Shown: piece by piece, positions 1 to 6,328 of the stretch
How the letters are laid out: every line of letters starts with the position of its first letter
Position numbering within the stretch: position 1 is the first letter of the stretch
Assembly (NCBI GenBank): GCA_001593925.1
Contig: LUCD01000060.1
Location: forward strand, 1-7,636
Length of the DNA stretch: 7,636 bases
Source of the DNA: Candidatus Bathyarchaeota archaeon B26-1
GTDB lineage: Archaea; Thermoproteota; Bathyarchaeia; Bathyarchaeales; B26-1
Direction: 5' to 3'
Notes under the pieces: model-generated
The model's database searches: none
Told to the model about the DNA's origin: nothing
What the model saw: only the letters and a program-made list of their open reading frames with translations
Program-made: the position numbers and the translations under genes

Positions 1-693
1 ATCAAGGGGCCGGACGAGAAGATTAAGATTCCCGGATGGTATGACGATGTGGTTGAGCCGTCTGAAATTGAGGAGAATCTCCTAGCAGAAATGCCCTTCG
101 AGGAAGAAGCTAAAAAGAGAGAGTTCGGACTGAAGGAGTTTCTAGGAGGCTTGAAGGGCCTCGAGGCTCTAAAAACGTTATACTTCTCCACGACGTCGAC
201 CATCTGCGGCTTGGATGCCGGTTATAAGGGACCCGGCTCCAAGACCGTCTTGCCCTGTGAGGCTTCGGCTAAGATGGACTTCCGTTTAGTCGAGAGGCAG
301 AGGCCTGAGAAGCTTCTAAGAATGCTTAGAGAGTACCTCAACAAGAAAGGGTTCAGCGATGTCGAGATTATAATTCACGGTGCGTATGAGCCTGCGAAGA
401 CCCCGCCCACTGATCCCTTCGCAAGATACTTCATCGAAACCGTTGAGAGAGTCTATGGAAGCAAGCCTGTTGTCGTTCCTACAACGGCTGGGTCGAGCCC
501 CATCTACACGATCAGAAACTGGATGGGAATCCCGGTTGTTTCCGGAGGAGGCGTCGGATATCCACAGGACAAGATACACGCCCCAAACGAGAACATAAGG
601 ATAAGGGATTACATAAGGTCCATAAAGTTTGTGGCAACCCTCATAACCACCTACAAACCCGAAAAACTACGTGAAACACCCCAGGAGCCTTAG
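1..693 (+). CDS. M20-family metallopeptidase, C-terminal part (5' end outside window)
   Basis: The frame is open from base 1 and ends at TAG 691-693, giving 230 residues of a protein whose start and first metal-binding half lie upstream. What is visible fits the M20 (carnosinase/ArgE/DapE-like) zinc peptidases. The dimerisation ('lid') domain covers about residues 50-140, with the familiar GYKGPGSKTVLP and KMDFRLV segments (about 74-97). The catalytic domain then resumes with TTAGSSPIY (161-169). Near the end HAPNENI (193-199) carries the conserved His that ligates the second metal in this family. The GTG at 49 is internal to the open frame and is not a credible start, because it would fall in mid-domain. 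Substrate cannot be told from this part: a dipeptidase or an N-acyl amino acid hydrolase is equally possible. It probably acts in the cytoplasm. It is separated from the next gene by 235 bases with a hairpin, so it is probably a different transcription unit. Confidence 0.88.
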   Translation: MKGPDEKIKIPGWYDDVVEPSEIEENLLAEMPFEEEAKKREFGLKEFLGGLKGLEALKTLYFSTTSTICGLDAGYKGPGSKTVLPCEASAKMDFRLVERQRPEKLLRMLREYLNKKGFSDVEIIIHGAYEPAKTPPTDPFARYFIETVERVYGSKPVVVPTTAGSSPIYTIRNWMGIPVVSGGGVGYPQDKIHAPNENIRIRDYIRSIKFVATLITTYKPEKLRETPQEP

Positions 694-711
694 AACAGAA
701 AACAGAAGAAG

Positions 712-778
712 CCTTCCAAGAAGGTCGGATCGCTTCATCGGGAGATGGTGATATCAGCAATCCGAGCTTCTTGGAAGG
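712..778 (+). other. Long imperfect hairpin: possible terminator or structured RNA
   Basis: Starting 19 bases after the M20 stop codon, CCTTCCAAGAAG (712-723) pairs perfectly with CTTCTTGGAAGG (767-778), 12 bp. After a single G/G mismatch (724/766), TCGGAT (725-730) pairs with ATCCGA (760-765). After a C/A mismatch, GCT (732-734) pairs with AGC (756-758). The tip can close as CATC (736-739) with GATG (744-747) around GGGA, a GNRA-type tetraloop, leaving an asymmetric bulge at about 749-755. A five-T run follows at 789-793. The plainest reading is a 3'-end structure or terminator for the peptidase mRNA. A small stable RNA or a mobile palindromic element is also possible. I could not match it to a C/D or H/ACA guide RNA, a tRNA or SRP RNA. 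Confidence 0.55.
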
Positions 779-928
779 GAGAGATATATTTTTACAAAGA
801 ACCTTATTAAACCTTTCGAACTACAAGTTGGCATATAGATCAAGGTTGGACTCTTCCCCTTTTACATAAATTTGTGTTTCAATAAAAGGTTTATTTGTGG
901 AAACACAATTTTGTTTGGGGTCTAAGGT
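779..928 (+). promoter_or_regulatory. AT-rich leader of the nurA-herA unit
   Basis: This stretch holds no gene. It contains TATA-like candidates at 784-793 (ATATATTTTT), 863-871 (TACATAAAT) and 889-896 (GTTTATTT). Assuming the usual archaeal spacing of about 25 bases from box A to the transcription start, the second would give a leader of roughly 35-40 bases and the third a near-leaderless mRNA. Either fits the weak ribosome-binding site before the TTG start. The stretch also contains an unusual density of AAGGTT/AACCTT hexamers (800-805, 810-815, 842-847, 886-891, 924-929) and two inverted repeats, so control by a DNA-binding regulator is plausible. Which box is used cannot be decided by eye. 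Confidence 0.4.
872..908. repeat. Inverted repeat TTGTGTTTC / GAAACACAA before nurA
   Basis: TTGTGTTTC (872-880) and GAAACACAA (900-908) are perfect 9-base inverted arms with a 19-base spacer centred near 890. The spacer holds the TATA-like GTTTATTT, and the right arm ends 20 bases before the nurA start codon. The hexamer TTTGTG also occurs as a direct repeat at 871-876 and 894-899, 23 bases apart. The placement over a likely promoter suggests an operator, but this is inference. It is not a CRISPR repeat, as no further units follow. Confidence 0.45.
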
Positions 929-2710
929 TTGGGCTTTCTAGCTGAGAGGCTTAGAAGCCAGACGTCTGATCTGGCCGACCTCCTCACCCGGAGGATACGT
1001 GAATTAACGAATAGAGAGAACCTTCTCCCGTGTATAAGGCAGTACAGGGGCTTCAATCCTGAGGCTTCCTTTCTTGAACCCGGCGAGTACGCCGCCGTAG
1101 GCATAGATGGATCGATGGATTACGACGAGCTCCTCGAGATGTTGCTCTTCTACGTCTGCGCCACCGGCTTCAGATGCAACTTTACCGTAGATAGAGAGAT
1201 ACGTTTCCATCTAAATGAGATTGAGAGAGATCAACGTCTTGCGGCCTCAGCCTCCGTGCCCTTATGGACCGAAGACCTCTTTCAAGTAGCCGACGACGAG
1301 TCTATGGAGCAGGATTTGGGGAGGTCAGCCGAGAGGATACCATTCGCTTTGATGACCATGGCTGAACTCTACTTGGCCCTTAAGGCGGTTGACGATGAGA
1401 CTGTGCGTCTGATCTTCCTCGACCGACCTCTTTCGGGAACCTTCGCACCTCTATCCCGTGACCTCCGCTTCTTCCTAAGCCGGGGGAAGTCGCCGCTTCT
1501 AGGGGTCGAAACCTCCTACGGGCCCGTAACGCTCCTCGACTTTAAGCTCGTCTCGGTTCTGGGTTCAGGGAACGACTGGGTATCAAAGAGACCGCAATAC
1601 CTTCCTTACCTAGCGGTCCAGACGTTACTGAAGGCTAAGAGCCTCTCCCACAAAGAGCTTTACAAGAGACTGGGCATATCCGAGAAGGAGGGGAAGCGGC
1701 TCCTTAAGAAGCTGAAGCGGATGCATAAGGATTCGGGTGGAAGATTATTCGTTGACGATCCTCTAAAGGAAGACGCACCATTAACTTTGCAGGAGAACGT
1801 TAAATATTACTGGCCTAGAGTGAAAGAGGTCGCCTTCTCGATCGCTGAGAGGGTCTTCAGCTCTTCCGAACACCCCCTCATGGTCGATAAAGGTGAGACA
1901 TGGTTAACCGTTATAGACCTGAACACCATCAACGCGGTGCTTATCCGCATCTTGAAGGAGAAGGCTCAAGAAAGAGGCGTATTAGTCGTAGGGATCGCGA
2001 AGGACACCTCAGCCTCAGAGTTCCTTCGAGCCGTAATCCCCTACGCCAAGGTTAAAGGCTTGATCCCCCCGGACGAGAGACTGCCAAACCTCAAACACGA
2101 CAGGGCTTTTCTCACAATCCTAAGTAGCACTAACCCCAGCCTCTTCAAGGCGCCGTGGCGCACTATAGGCTACGACTCTTGCTTCACAACCCTGATCCAA
2201 GGAGACGGAAACGTTCCTTTAAGAGCTGCAAGGAGAGCTGTCTCTTTGGAACGCCAGTTTGTGAGGGGATACTTCCAGCTGAGGGAGTTCGAATCTGACG
2301 GTGCAGTTAGGTCGCCGACTTTCCTCTACGACCGGTTCTACAATCCTGAGGTGGATGAGAGGTTCGTCGTGGAGATAACTGTTCGGGAGAGGGGGAGAAA
2401 GGTTAAAATCTATCCTTACTGGGAGGGAGCGGAGGAGAACCCCTTAGACTCTTTCATACTCTGCCTCCTCTCGAAATGCGATAACCCTGAGATAATAGAG
2501 GCCATCGGCCACAACCAGCTGTTGTACATAGCCGACAAAGCCGTTAAGAACGAGATCAAGATGATGAAGGGTTTGCTTAGGGGAGTAGCGGACTTGGAGC
2601 TGGGAAGCCTCTCTAGGAAACAAAAAATATTCACGATTGCCCGTAGATTTAGGGATATAAGGAGAGAGACTGAAGGGGCGCGAGAGAAAGCGGCTTTGGA
2701 GGAAATCTGA
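929..2710 (+). CDS. nurA: NurA-domain nuclease, long variant with winged-helix-like insert
   Basis: 593 aa. NurA is an RNase H-like, Mn-dependent 5'-3' exonuclease and endonuclease that works as a dimer docked on HerA. Visible family motifs, in order: IDGS with Asp60 (first metal-binding acid), Glu146 in a helix (MAELYLAL), Asp165 (FLDRPL, where DGSL is usual), Lys358 in VVGIAKDT, Asp391 in LKHDRAFL, the aromatic YDRFYNP segment (467-473), and His528 in GHNQLLYIADKA near the end. Between the N- and C-terminal catalytic parts, about residues 229-285 (SLSHKELYKRLGISEKEGKR and onward) look like a winged helix-turn-helix, which helps explain a length well above the usual 330-450 residues. TTG 929 is chosen because a stop at 923-925 closes the frame just upstream and no other start codon precedes the Asp60 motif. 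herA follows after 2 bases, so the two are surely co-transcribed. The catalytic residues look intact. The family call is firm; orthology to canonical NurA is less so. Confidence 0.85.
   Translation: MGFLAERLRSQTSDLADLLTRRIRELTNRENLLPCIRQYRGFNPEASFLEPGEYAAVGIDGSMDYDELLEMLLFYVCATGFRCNFTVDREIRFHLNEIERDQRLAASASVPLWTEDLFQVADDESMEQDLGRSAERIPFALMTMAELYLALKAVDDETVRLIFLDRPLSGTFAPLSRDLRFFLSRGKSPLLGVETSYGPVTLLDFKLVSVLGSGNDWVSKRPQYLPYLAVQTLLKAKSLSHKELYKRLGISEKEGKRLLKKLKRMHKDSGGRLFVDDPLKEDAPLTLQENVKYYWPRVKEVAFSIAERVFSSSEHPLMVDKGETWLTVIDLNTINAVLIRILKEKAQERGVLVVGIAKDTSASEFLRAVIPYAKVKGLIPPDERLPNLKHDRAFLTILSSTNPSLFKAPWRTIGYDSCFTTLIQGDGNVPLRAARRAVSLERQFVRGYFQLREFESDGAVRSPTFLYDRFYNPEVDERFVVEITVRERGRKVKIYPYWEGAEENPLDSFILCLLSKCDNPEIIEAIGHNQLLYIADKAVKNEIKMMKGLLRGVADLELGSLSRKQKIFTIARRFRDIRRETEGAREKAALEEI
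2698..2702 (+). promoter_or_regulatory. Ribosome-binding site for herA
   Basis: GGAGG lies inside the last codons of nurA, ten bases before the herA ATG at 2713. It is a textbook anti-16S match at good spacing and fixes the herA start. It supports translation coupled to nurA. Confidence 0.7.
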
Positions 2711-2712
2711 AT

Positions 2713-4500
2713 ATGCGAGAAGTCTTCGACGATATGAACGGGGAATTCTCAGCCCGCCTAAGAGCCCACAAGATCACCACACGAACCTCAAGAACGAGAG
2801 AGGGAGAGTTAACATTAACAAGCCGGGTCGCCGTGGTCGAGGCGAAGTTCAGCCTCAACGTTCTAGACAGGCTACATGAGCCGAGCTTCATCGCATTGAG
2901 GAGACCCACCAACAACGGAGAAACCCACATCATATACGAGGTTGTCGGCGTACGTCCGATGCACTTCCAGATGCTGGGAATGGGAATAGCCGTTCCAAAG
3001 GTTATCCGGAAAGAGTTCTTGGAGAGGATCGATAAGAGCTGGGAGGCCAGCGAAGAGACGTGGATCGACGTGATAGCTGTTCCAACGAACTACCGCATGG
3101 ACATTGAAGGAGGCAACCTTAAATTTGAGAGGTCGAACCTGACGCCGCTCGTCGGAAGCGAAGCCCACATACTCTCAAGAGAGACAGTTAAGGAGTTCCT
3201 ATGTGTGGATGACGGGGTTGAAGTCGGCACCCTAATAGGGTTCAATCTACCCTTAACGGTTAACATCATGGAGCTTGTCCGTTACCATACGGGCCTCTTC
3301 GGTTTTACGGGATGCGGAAAGTCCAACTTAAGCTCCTACCTACTGAGAAAGTCCCTAGAGAAGATACCTAACTTGGCAGTCGTCATCTTCGACGTGGCTG
3401 GGGAGTACCTCATCCACCTCCTAGACCTCGCCCCGAGAATGTTCTCAACGGAAGACTTTGAACAGGACGTGCAGAGGATAATGGACTCCCAAGCCGTTCC
3501 GGAGACTCTGGAGGAGAAGCTCGACAGACGCATAATCATAGACGCCATTGAAAGGCTGGTAGATTCTGGTAGAGTTCAAAGGCTCTCTCTAACCCAGCCT
3601 CGGGAGAAAATCTCGTTTAACATGGGCCTAATCACGCATCTCCTCAGCGGGATAGCGAGGAAAAGGGAGAAAGAGTCCATACAGGCGGCTGTCACCCTCA
3701 GAAGGCTGGACGATTTCATGAGGAAGAACGGGTACGACGACGCGACTCCGCTAGAGAAGATAGCCAGAAACCCTGAGGCAAAGGATGAACTGGAAAAGAT
3801 ACTGAGAGACTTTACGGCCTCGATACACTCCATGTCCAGCACGGTGAAGGACATCCATAGCATACTGAACGTCTTGGAAGAGGGGCTTCCAGCCGAAGAG
3901 GAAGAAGACGAGGAAGACGCGGTCAAGAATGCTGAGTGGCTTGCCTTCGAGGTTGCCATCGGGGACTTCTCAGGACTCAACATCGTCTACATTCCTGAAC
4001 CAGAATTGGCTCGTCAAGTCGTCAGCCGATTTATCAGGAGGCTCCTGTGGTTGAAGAAGACGCATGGGATCGGAAGAACAGTACTAACGGTTCTGGACGA
4101 GGCTCAAGAGTTCATTCCTGACCGAACTAGAAAAGACGACTTCACGGAGGACTCGAATAAGGCTGTTGAGGCGTTATTGAGGCAGGGTAGAAAGTACCGT
4201 GCAAACTGCTGGGTCTGTAGTCAGCGCGTCGCCCACCTGAACGTGAATGCTCTGCAGCAGCTCCACAGCTACTTCGTCAGCGTCTTGCCGAGATTCTACG
4301 ACAGAATGGTTATCGCGGACGCCTTCAGCCTGAGCTATGATCTGCTCGACAAGACGACTGACCTCGAGACCGGTGAATGGCTCTTCGTGTCTTATAAGGC
4401 TACGAGGCAGAGGAACGTCCCCGTCTTCATAAAGACTCCGAACAACGAGGAAATCTTAATTTCAAACCTCATGCGGAGTAGAGGCTTTGCACATAAATGA
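2713..4500 (+). CDS. herA: HerA-type hexameric DNA-translocating ATPase
   Basis: 595 aa. HerA/FtsK-superfamily ATPases form a hexameric ring that pumps duplex DNA and feeds it to NurA for end resection. The first 190 residues fit the HAS-type beta-barrel domain. The Walker A motif GFTGCGKS is at 197-204 and Walker B, VLTVLDEAQEF, at 457-467 with Asp462-Glu463. They are followed by RQGRKYR (490-496), where HerA proteins place the trans-acting arginine, and by SQR (503-505), the sensor-like motif. The ATPase core is split by a mostly helical segment of about 200 residues with a very acidic run (395-402). The closing part (LETGEWLFVSYKA) matches the HerA tail. The ATG has a strong GGAGG site and sits 2 bases after nurA, which with the partner's identity makes the HerA call secure within the superfamily. 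The alternative is a HerA-like ATPase of a defence module, which shares these motifs. Confidence 0.88.
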   Translation: MREVFDDMNGEFSARLRAHKITTRTSRTREGELTLTSRVAVVEAKFSLNVLDRLHEPSFIALRRPTNNGETHIIYEVVGVRPMHFQMLGMGIAVPKVIRKEFLERIDKSWEASEETWIDVIAVPTNYRMDIEGGNLKFERSNLTPLVGSEAHILSRETVKEFLCVDDGVEVGTLIGFNLPLTVNIMELVRYHTGLFGFTGCGKSNLSSYLLRKSLEKIPNLAVVIFDVAGEYLIHLLDLAPRMFSTEDFEQDVQRIMDSQAVPETLEEKLDRRIIIDAIERLVDSGRVQRLSLTQPREKISFNMGLITHLLSGIARKREKESIQAAVTLRRLDDFMRKNGYDDATPLEKIARNPEAKDELEKILRDFTASIHSMSSTVKDIHSILNVLEEGLPAEEEEDEEDAVKNAEWLAFEVAIGDFSGLNIVYIPEPELARQVVSRFIRRLLWLKKTHGIGRTVLTVLDEAQEFIPDRTRKDDFTEDSNKAVEALLRQGRKYRANCWVCSQRVAHLNVNALQQLHSYFVSVLPRFYDRMVIADAFSLSYDLLDKTTDLETGEWLFVSYKATRQRNVPVFIKTPNNEEILISNLMRSRGFAHK

Positions 4501-4554
4501 TTTTATTTTAGGCTTCTACTCTTTAGAGGAGTCTCTGGGAGGATGCCTTAAGGA
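4501..4554 (+). promoter_or_regulatory. herA-eL13 gap: T/A-rich box, probable promoter and/or terminator
   Basis: TTTTATTTTA begins directly after the herA stop (4501-4510). As box A it would place the transcript start near 4530, about 25 bases before the eL13 start. As a U-rich tract it could equally end the herA transcript. GGGAGG (4537-4542) is the likely ribosome-binding site, 12 bases before TTG 4555. Between them is an ATG-CCT-TAA mini-frame (4543-4551) that abuts the GGGAGG. Confidence 0.4.
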
Positions 4555-4791
4555 TTGAACGTTCAACCCGTCGTCTACAGGAAGCGCCGAGTTAGGAGGG
4601 GTAGAGGCTTCAGCAGAGGGGAGTTGAAGGCTTTAAACTTAACTTTGAAGAGGGCTCTCCGGCTCGGGATACCGATCGACCCTAGGAGACGGAGCAGACA
4701 TGAAGAGAACGTTGAAGCCTTAAGGCGTCTTCTAGAAACAGAACTTAAGGGCGCCGAGCCTCCCAAAGGAAAGGAGGCAGAAGAACCTTAG
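4555..4791 (+). CDS. rpl13e: Ribosomal protein eL13 (L13e family), short archaeal form
   Basis: 78 aa, about the size of crenarchaeal L13e and much shorter than the eukaryotic protein. The family signature is clear: a basic start, RGRGFS at 15-20, then LGIPIDPRRRSRHEENVE (37-54), and a short charged tail ending in Glu and Pro. It should bind 23S rRNA in the large subunit. The TTG start is chosen because a stop (4549-4551) lies one codon upstream in frame, and the next start codon falls after the conserved RGRGFS block. It opens an RNA-processing operon: the next gene starts 5 bases after its stop. In many crenarchaea the comparable first position is held by eL15, so the choice of ribosomal protein here is notable. 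The family is known from crenarchaea and relatives and generally missing in euryarchaea, which supports a TACK origin. Confidence 0.82.
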   Translation: MNVQPVVYRKRRVRRGRGFSRGELKALNLTLKRALRLGIPIDPRRRSRHEENVEALRRLLETELKGAEPPKGKEAEEP

Positions 4792-4796
4792 AAGGC

Positions 4797-5249
4797 GTGC
4801 CGAACTTGGGTAAGGTTCCAATAGCATACATCGAGATAGGTGTCTTCGCCCACGCAACGGAAGACGAAGAGAAAGTCTTAGAGGCAGCTCGCTCCCTCAT
4901 CCCTAAGGAACACTTGGAAAATGTAACCTTCAAGAAGAGGAGGCTTAAAGGAGACTACGGGAACCCCATAACTTTCTTCAAGACAAAAATTAGGGATATC
5001 CAAGTCATAGAGGGAATCGTTGAGAACCTCTCCCTCAACCTATCCCAAGATGATAAGGAGAGGGTGCTCCGCGAGTTCGATCTACGCCTGGACAAGGGAA
5101 GCCTCTACATAAGGCTTGACAAGCAGTTGGCTCTAAAGAAGAACCTGAGACTGTGCAGGTCCGACCCGCTCCACGTAAAGATAAGGTTCAAGGCTAAGAA
5201 GGCTCAAAAGGTCGCTGAAATCTGCCGTCAAGTAGGGATCATACCATGA
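4797..5249 (+). CDS. COG1325 / PF01877-type RNA-binding protein, exosome-associated
   Basis: 150 aa. This matches the archaeal RNA-binding family first predicted as an exosome subunit from its gene neighbourhood. Hallmarks are YIEIGVFAHATEDEEKV (11-27), the GDYGNPI block (52-58), YIRLDKQLAL (104-113) and the closing DPLHVKIRFK (123-132). The fold is a compact alpha/beta RNA-binding domain and the protein is cytoplasmic. Its biochemical role is not settled; contact with pre-tRNA, 5S rRNA or exosome substrates is inference from family and context. The start is uncertain: GTG 4797 gives the fullest reading, while TTG 4806 has AGAAGG (4791-4796 region) at better spacing and would remove only three residues. 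The stop TGA overlaps the next gene's ATG by four bases (ATGA), a sign of coupled translation with rnp3. It is followed by two RNase P subunit genes, as in other archaea. Confidence 0.83.
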   Translation: MPNLGKVPIAYIEIGVFAHATEDEEKVLEAARSLIPKEHLENVTFKKRRLKGDYGNPITFFKTKIRDIQVIEGIVENLSLNLSQDDKERVLREFDLRLDKGSLYIRLDKQLALKKNLRLCRSDPLHVKIRFKAKKAQKVAEICRQVGIIP

Positions 5250-5992
5250 GGAAGGTTTACGTGGACCTCCACCTTAAGCCGTCCACGATCGAAGACCTAG
5301 AGGCAGCTAGGAGACTCATAAAGGAATCCGCAAAGCTTGGATACCGCTTGGTCGGAGTAACCTTACCTAAAGACGTGAAAACCGAAGAGGTGGAGAGCCT
5401 TAAGGATTACTGTAAATCTGAGGGCGTAGACTTAGCTAGTAGGGTTGACCTTTCCCCGAAGACCTCTAGAGAGCTGCTGGAAGAGTTGAGGCGTGTCAGG
5501 AGGCGCTTCGAAATAGTGGCCGTCGAGTGTAACACTAAGGAGGTTGCAAGGCAGGCCGCTAAGGATCGCAGGGTCGACATCCTCTCTTTCAAGTCTCCAG
5601 AGCCGGGAGGCCGGTTCTTCGACTCCGCCGAAGCCGAACTCGTCTCGGGAGCGCTCTCAGCCTTAGAGGTTGATATGGCGCCCCTACTCGTCTTGAGCGG
5701 AGCCTCCAGGGTTCGCCTACTCTCAAGCCTTAGGAGGGAAGTATTCATAGCTGAAAAGTTCGGCGTTCCAATCGTGCTCTCAAGTGGAGCTTCGGAGAGG
5801 CTTCTCCTAAGGAAGCCCAGAGAGTACATGGCTTTGGCAGGGCTCTTTGACATGAATCTTGAGGCAGCTAGGTTGGCCCTCTCTGAGACTCCGCTGAGCA
5901 TAGTTGAGAGGAACCGTAGGAAACTCGGTCCGAGCTATGTTGCTCCCGGAGTATACGTGGTTAGGAGAGGAGGAGACTGCCCCGATACGTGA
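5246..5992 (+). CDS. rnp3: RNase P protein component 3 (Rpp30 homologue)
   Basis: 248 aa, slightly long for archaeal Rpp30. RNase P removes the 5' leader of pre-tRNA; Rpp30 pairs with Pop5 and this pair supports the catalytic domain of the RNA. The protein has the PHP-like TIM-barrel pattern: YVDLHLKPS (5-13), alternating strand-helix units, VDILSF (110-115), an AELVSGALSAL helix (130-140), a strand with PIVLSSGA (175-182) and the closing REYMALAGLFDM helix (192-203). About 20 residues after the last barrel helix (GPSYVAPGVYVVRRGG) form a tail. ATG 5246 is fixed by its ATGA overlap with the upstream gene, with a modest GGGATC site before it. The 3' end overlaps pop5 by the same kind of four-base junction (GTGA), so the two partner subunits should be made together. 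No missing core block was noticed. Confidence 0.92.
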   Translation: MRKVYVDLHLKPSTIEDLEAARRLIKESAKLGYRLVGVTLPKDVKTEEVESLKDYCKSEGVDLASRVDLSPKTSRELLEELRRVRRRFEIVAVECNTKEVARQAAKDRRVDILSFKSPEPGGRFFDSAEAELVSGALSALEVDMAPLLVLSGASRVRLLSSLRREVFIAEKFGVPIVLSSGASERLLLRKPREYMALAGLFDMNLEAARLALSETPLSIVERNRRKLGPSYVAPGVYVVRRGGDCPDT

Positions 5993-6321
5993 GGAGACGT
6001 TACATAGCGGTTAAGATCGAGCTGGAGGACGGAGAATTAGGTAAGCACGGAAAGGTTAGTAAGGGCGAGGTTTGGGGGGCAGTCTGGAGGAGCCTCCTCC
6101 AACTCTACGGGGAATACGGAGCCAGCCAAGCCGACCTAAGCCTCATCGAACACAACCCCGACGAAAACTATGCGATCTTCAGGTGCGCCCACAGAGCTCT
6201 AGAAACTGTGAGGGCCGCCATATCAGCCGTGACCAAGCTTGGAGGCCGAAGAGCGGCGTTTCACATAATCTACGTCTCCGGGACGCTCAAGACCCTGAGA
6301 AAAAGAATGCGTGATCGTTAA
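5989..6321 (+). CDS. rnp2: RNase P protein component 2 (Pop5 homologue)
   Basis: 110 aa, normal length. The pattern RYIAVKIE (4-11), LYGEYGAS (39-46), AIFRCAHRALETVRAAISAV (62-81) and the ending VSGTLKTLRKR (96-106) is typical of archaeal Pop5, an RRM-like fold that dimerises with Rpp30 and contacts the RNase P RNA active-site region. GTG 5989 is supported by the four-base overlap with rnp3 and by GGAGG at 5969-5973, although that site is a bit far (15 bases). In many archaea the alpha proteasome gene psmA and exosome genes follow; here the operon stops, and a converging gene ends 7 bases away. No T-rich terminator is seen between the two stops, so the two transcripts probably overlap. Confidence 0.92.
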   Translation: MRRRYIAVKIELEDGELGKHGKVSKGEVWGAVWRSLLQLYGEYGASQADLSLIEHNPDENYAIFRCAHRALETVRAAISAVTKLGGRRAAFHIIYVSGTLKTLRKRMRDR

Positions 6322-6328
6322 GGCCGTT

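Noticed and set aside
712..778. Hairpin as a C/D-box or H/ACA guide RNA
   Set aside because: TGAT and GGAGA fragments are present, but no proper pair of C/D boxes is found on either strand. For H/ACA the basal stem is an unbroken 12 bp without a guide pocket at the usual distance from an ACA/AGA.
871..930. CRISPR repeat remnant, suggested by GAAAC and TTTGTG repeats
   Set aside because: Only two short matches, no regular repeat-spacer units and no cas genes nearby.
3576..3983. 135-codon minus-strand open frame inside herA
   Set aside because: Its serine runs are the antisense of the acidic and charged codons of HerA; no independent motif or ribosome-binding site.
4519..4532. Small hairpin (ACTC...GAGT) in the herA-eL13 gap
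   Set aside because: Four or five base pairs without a T-run after it; too weak to call a terminator.
5407..5901. 164-codon open frame on the minus strand inside rnp3
   Set aside because: It is fully covered by the well-supported Rpp30 gene and its Ser/Arg/Leu-rich translation has no domain-like pattern.
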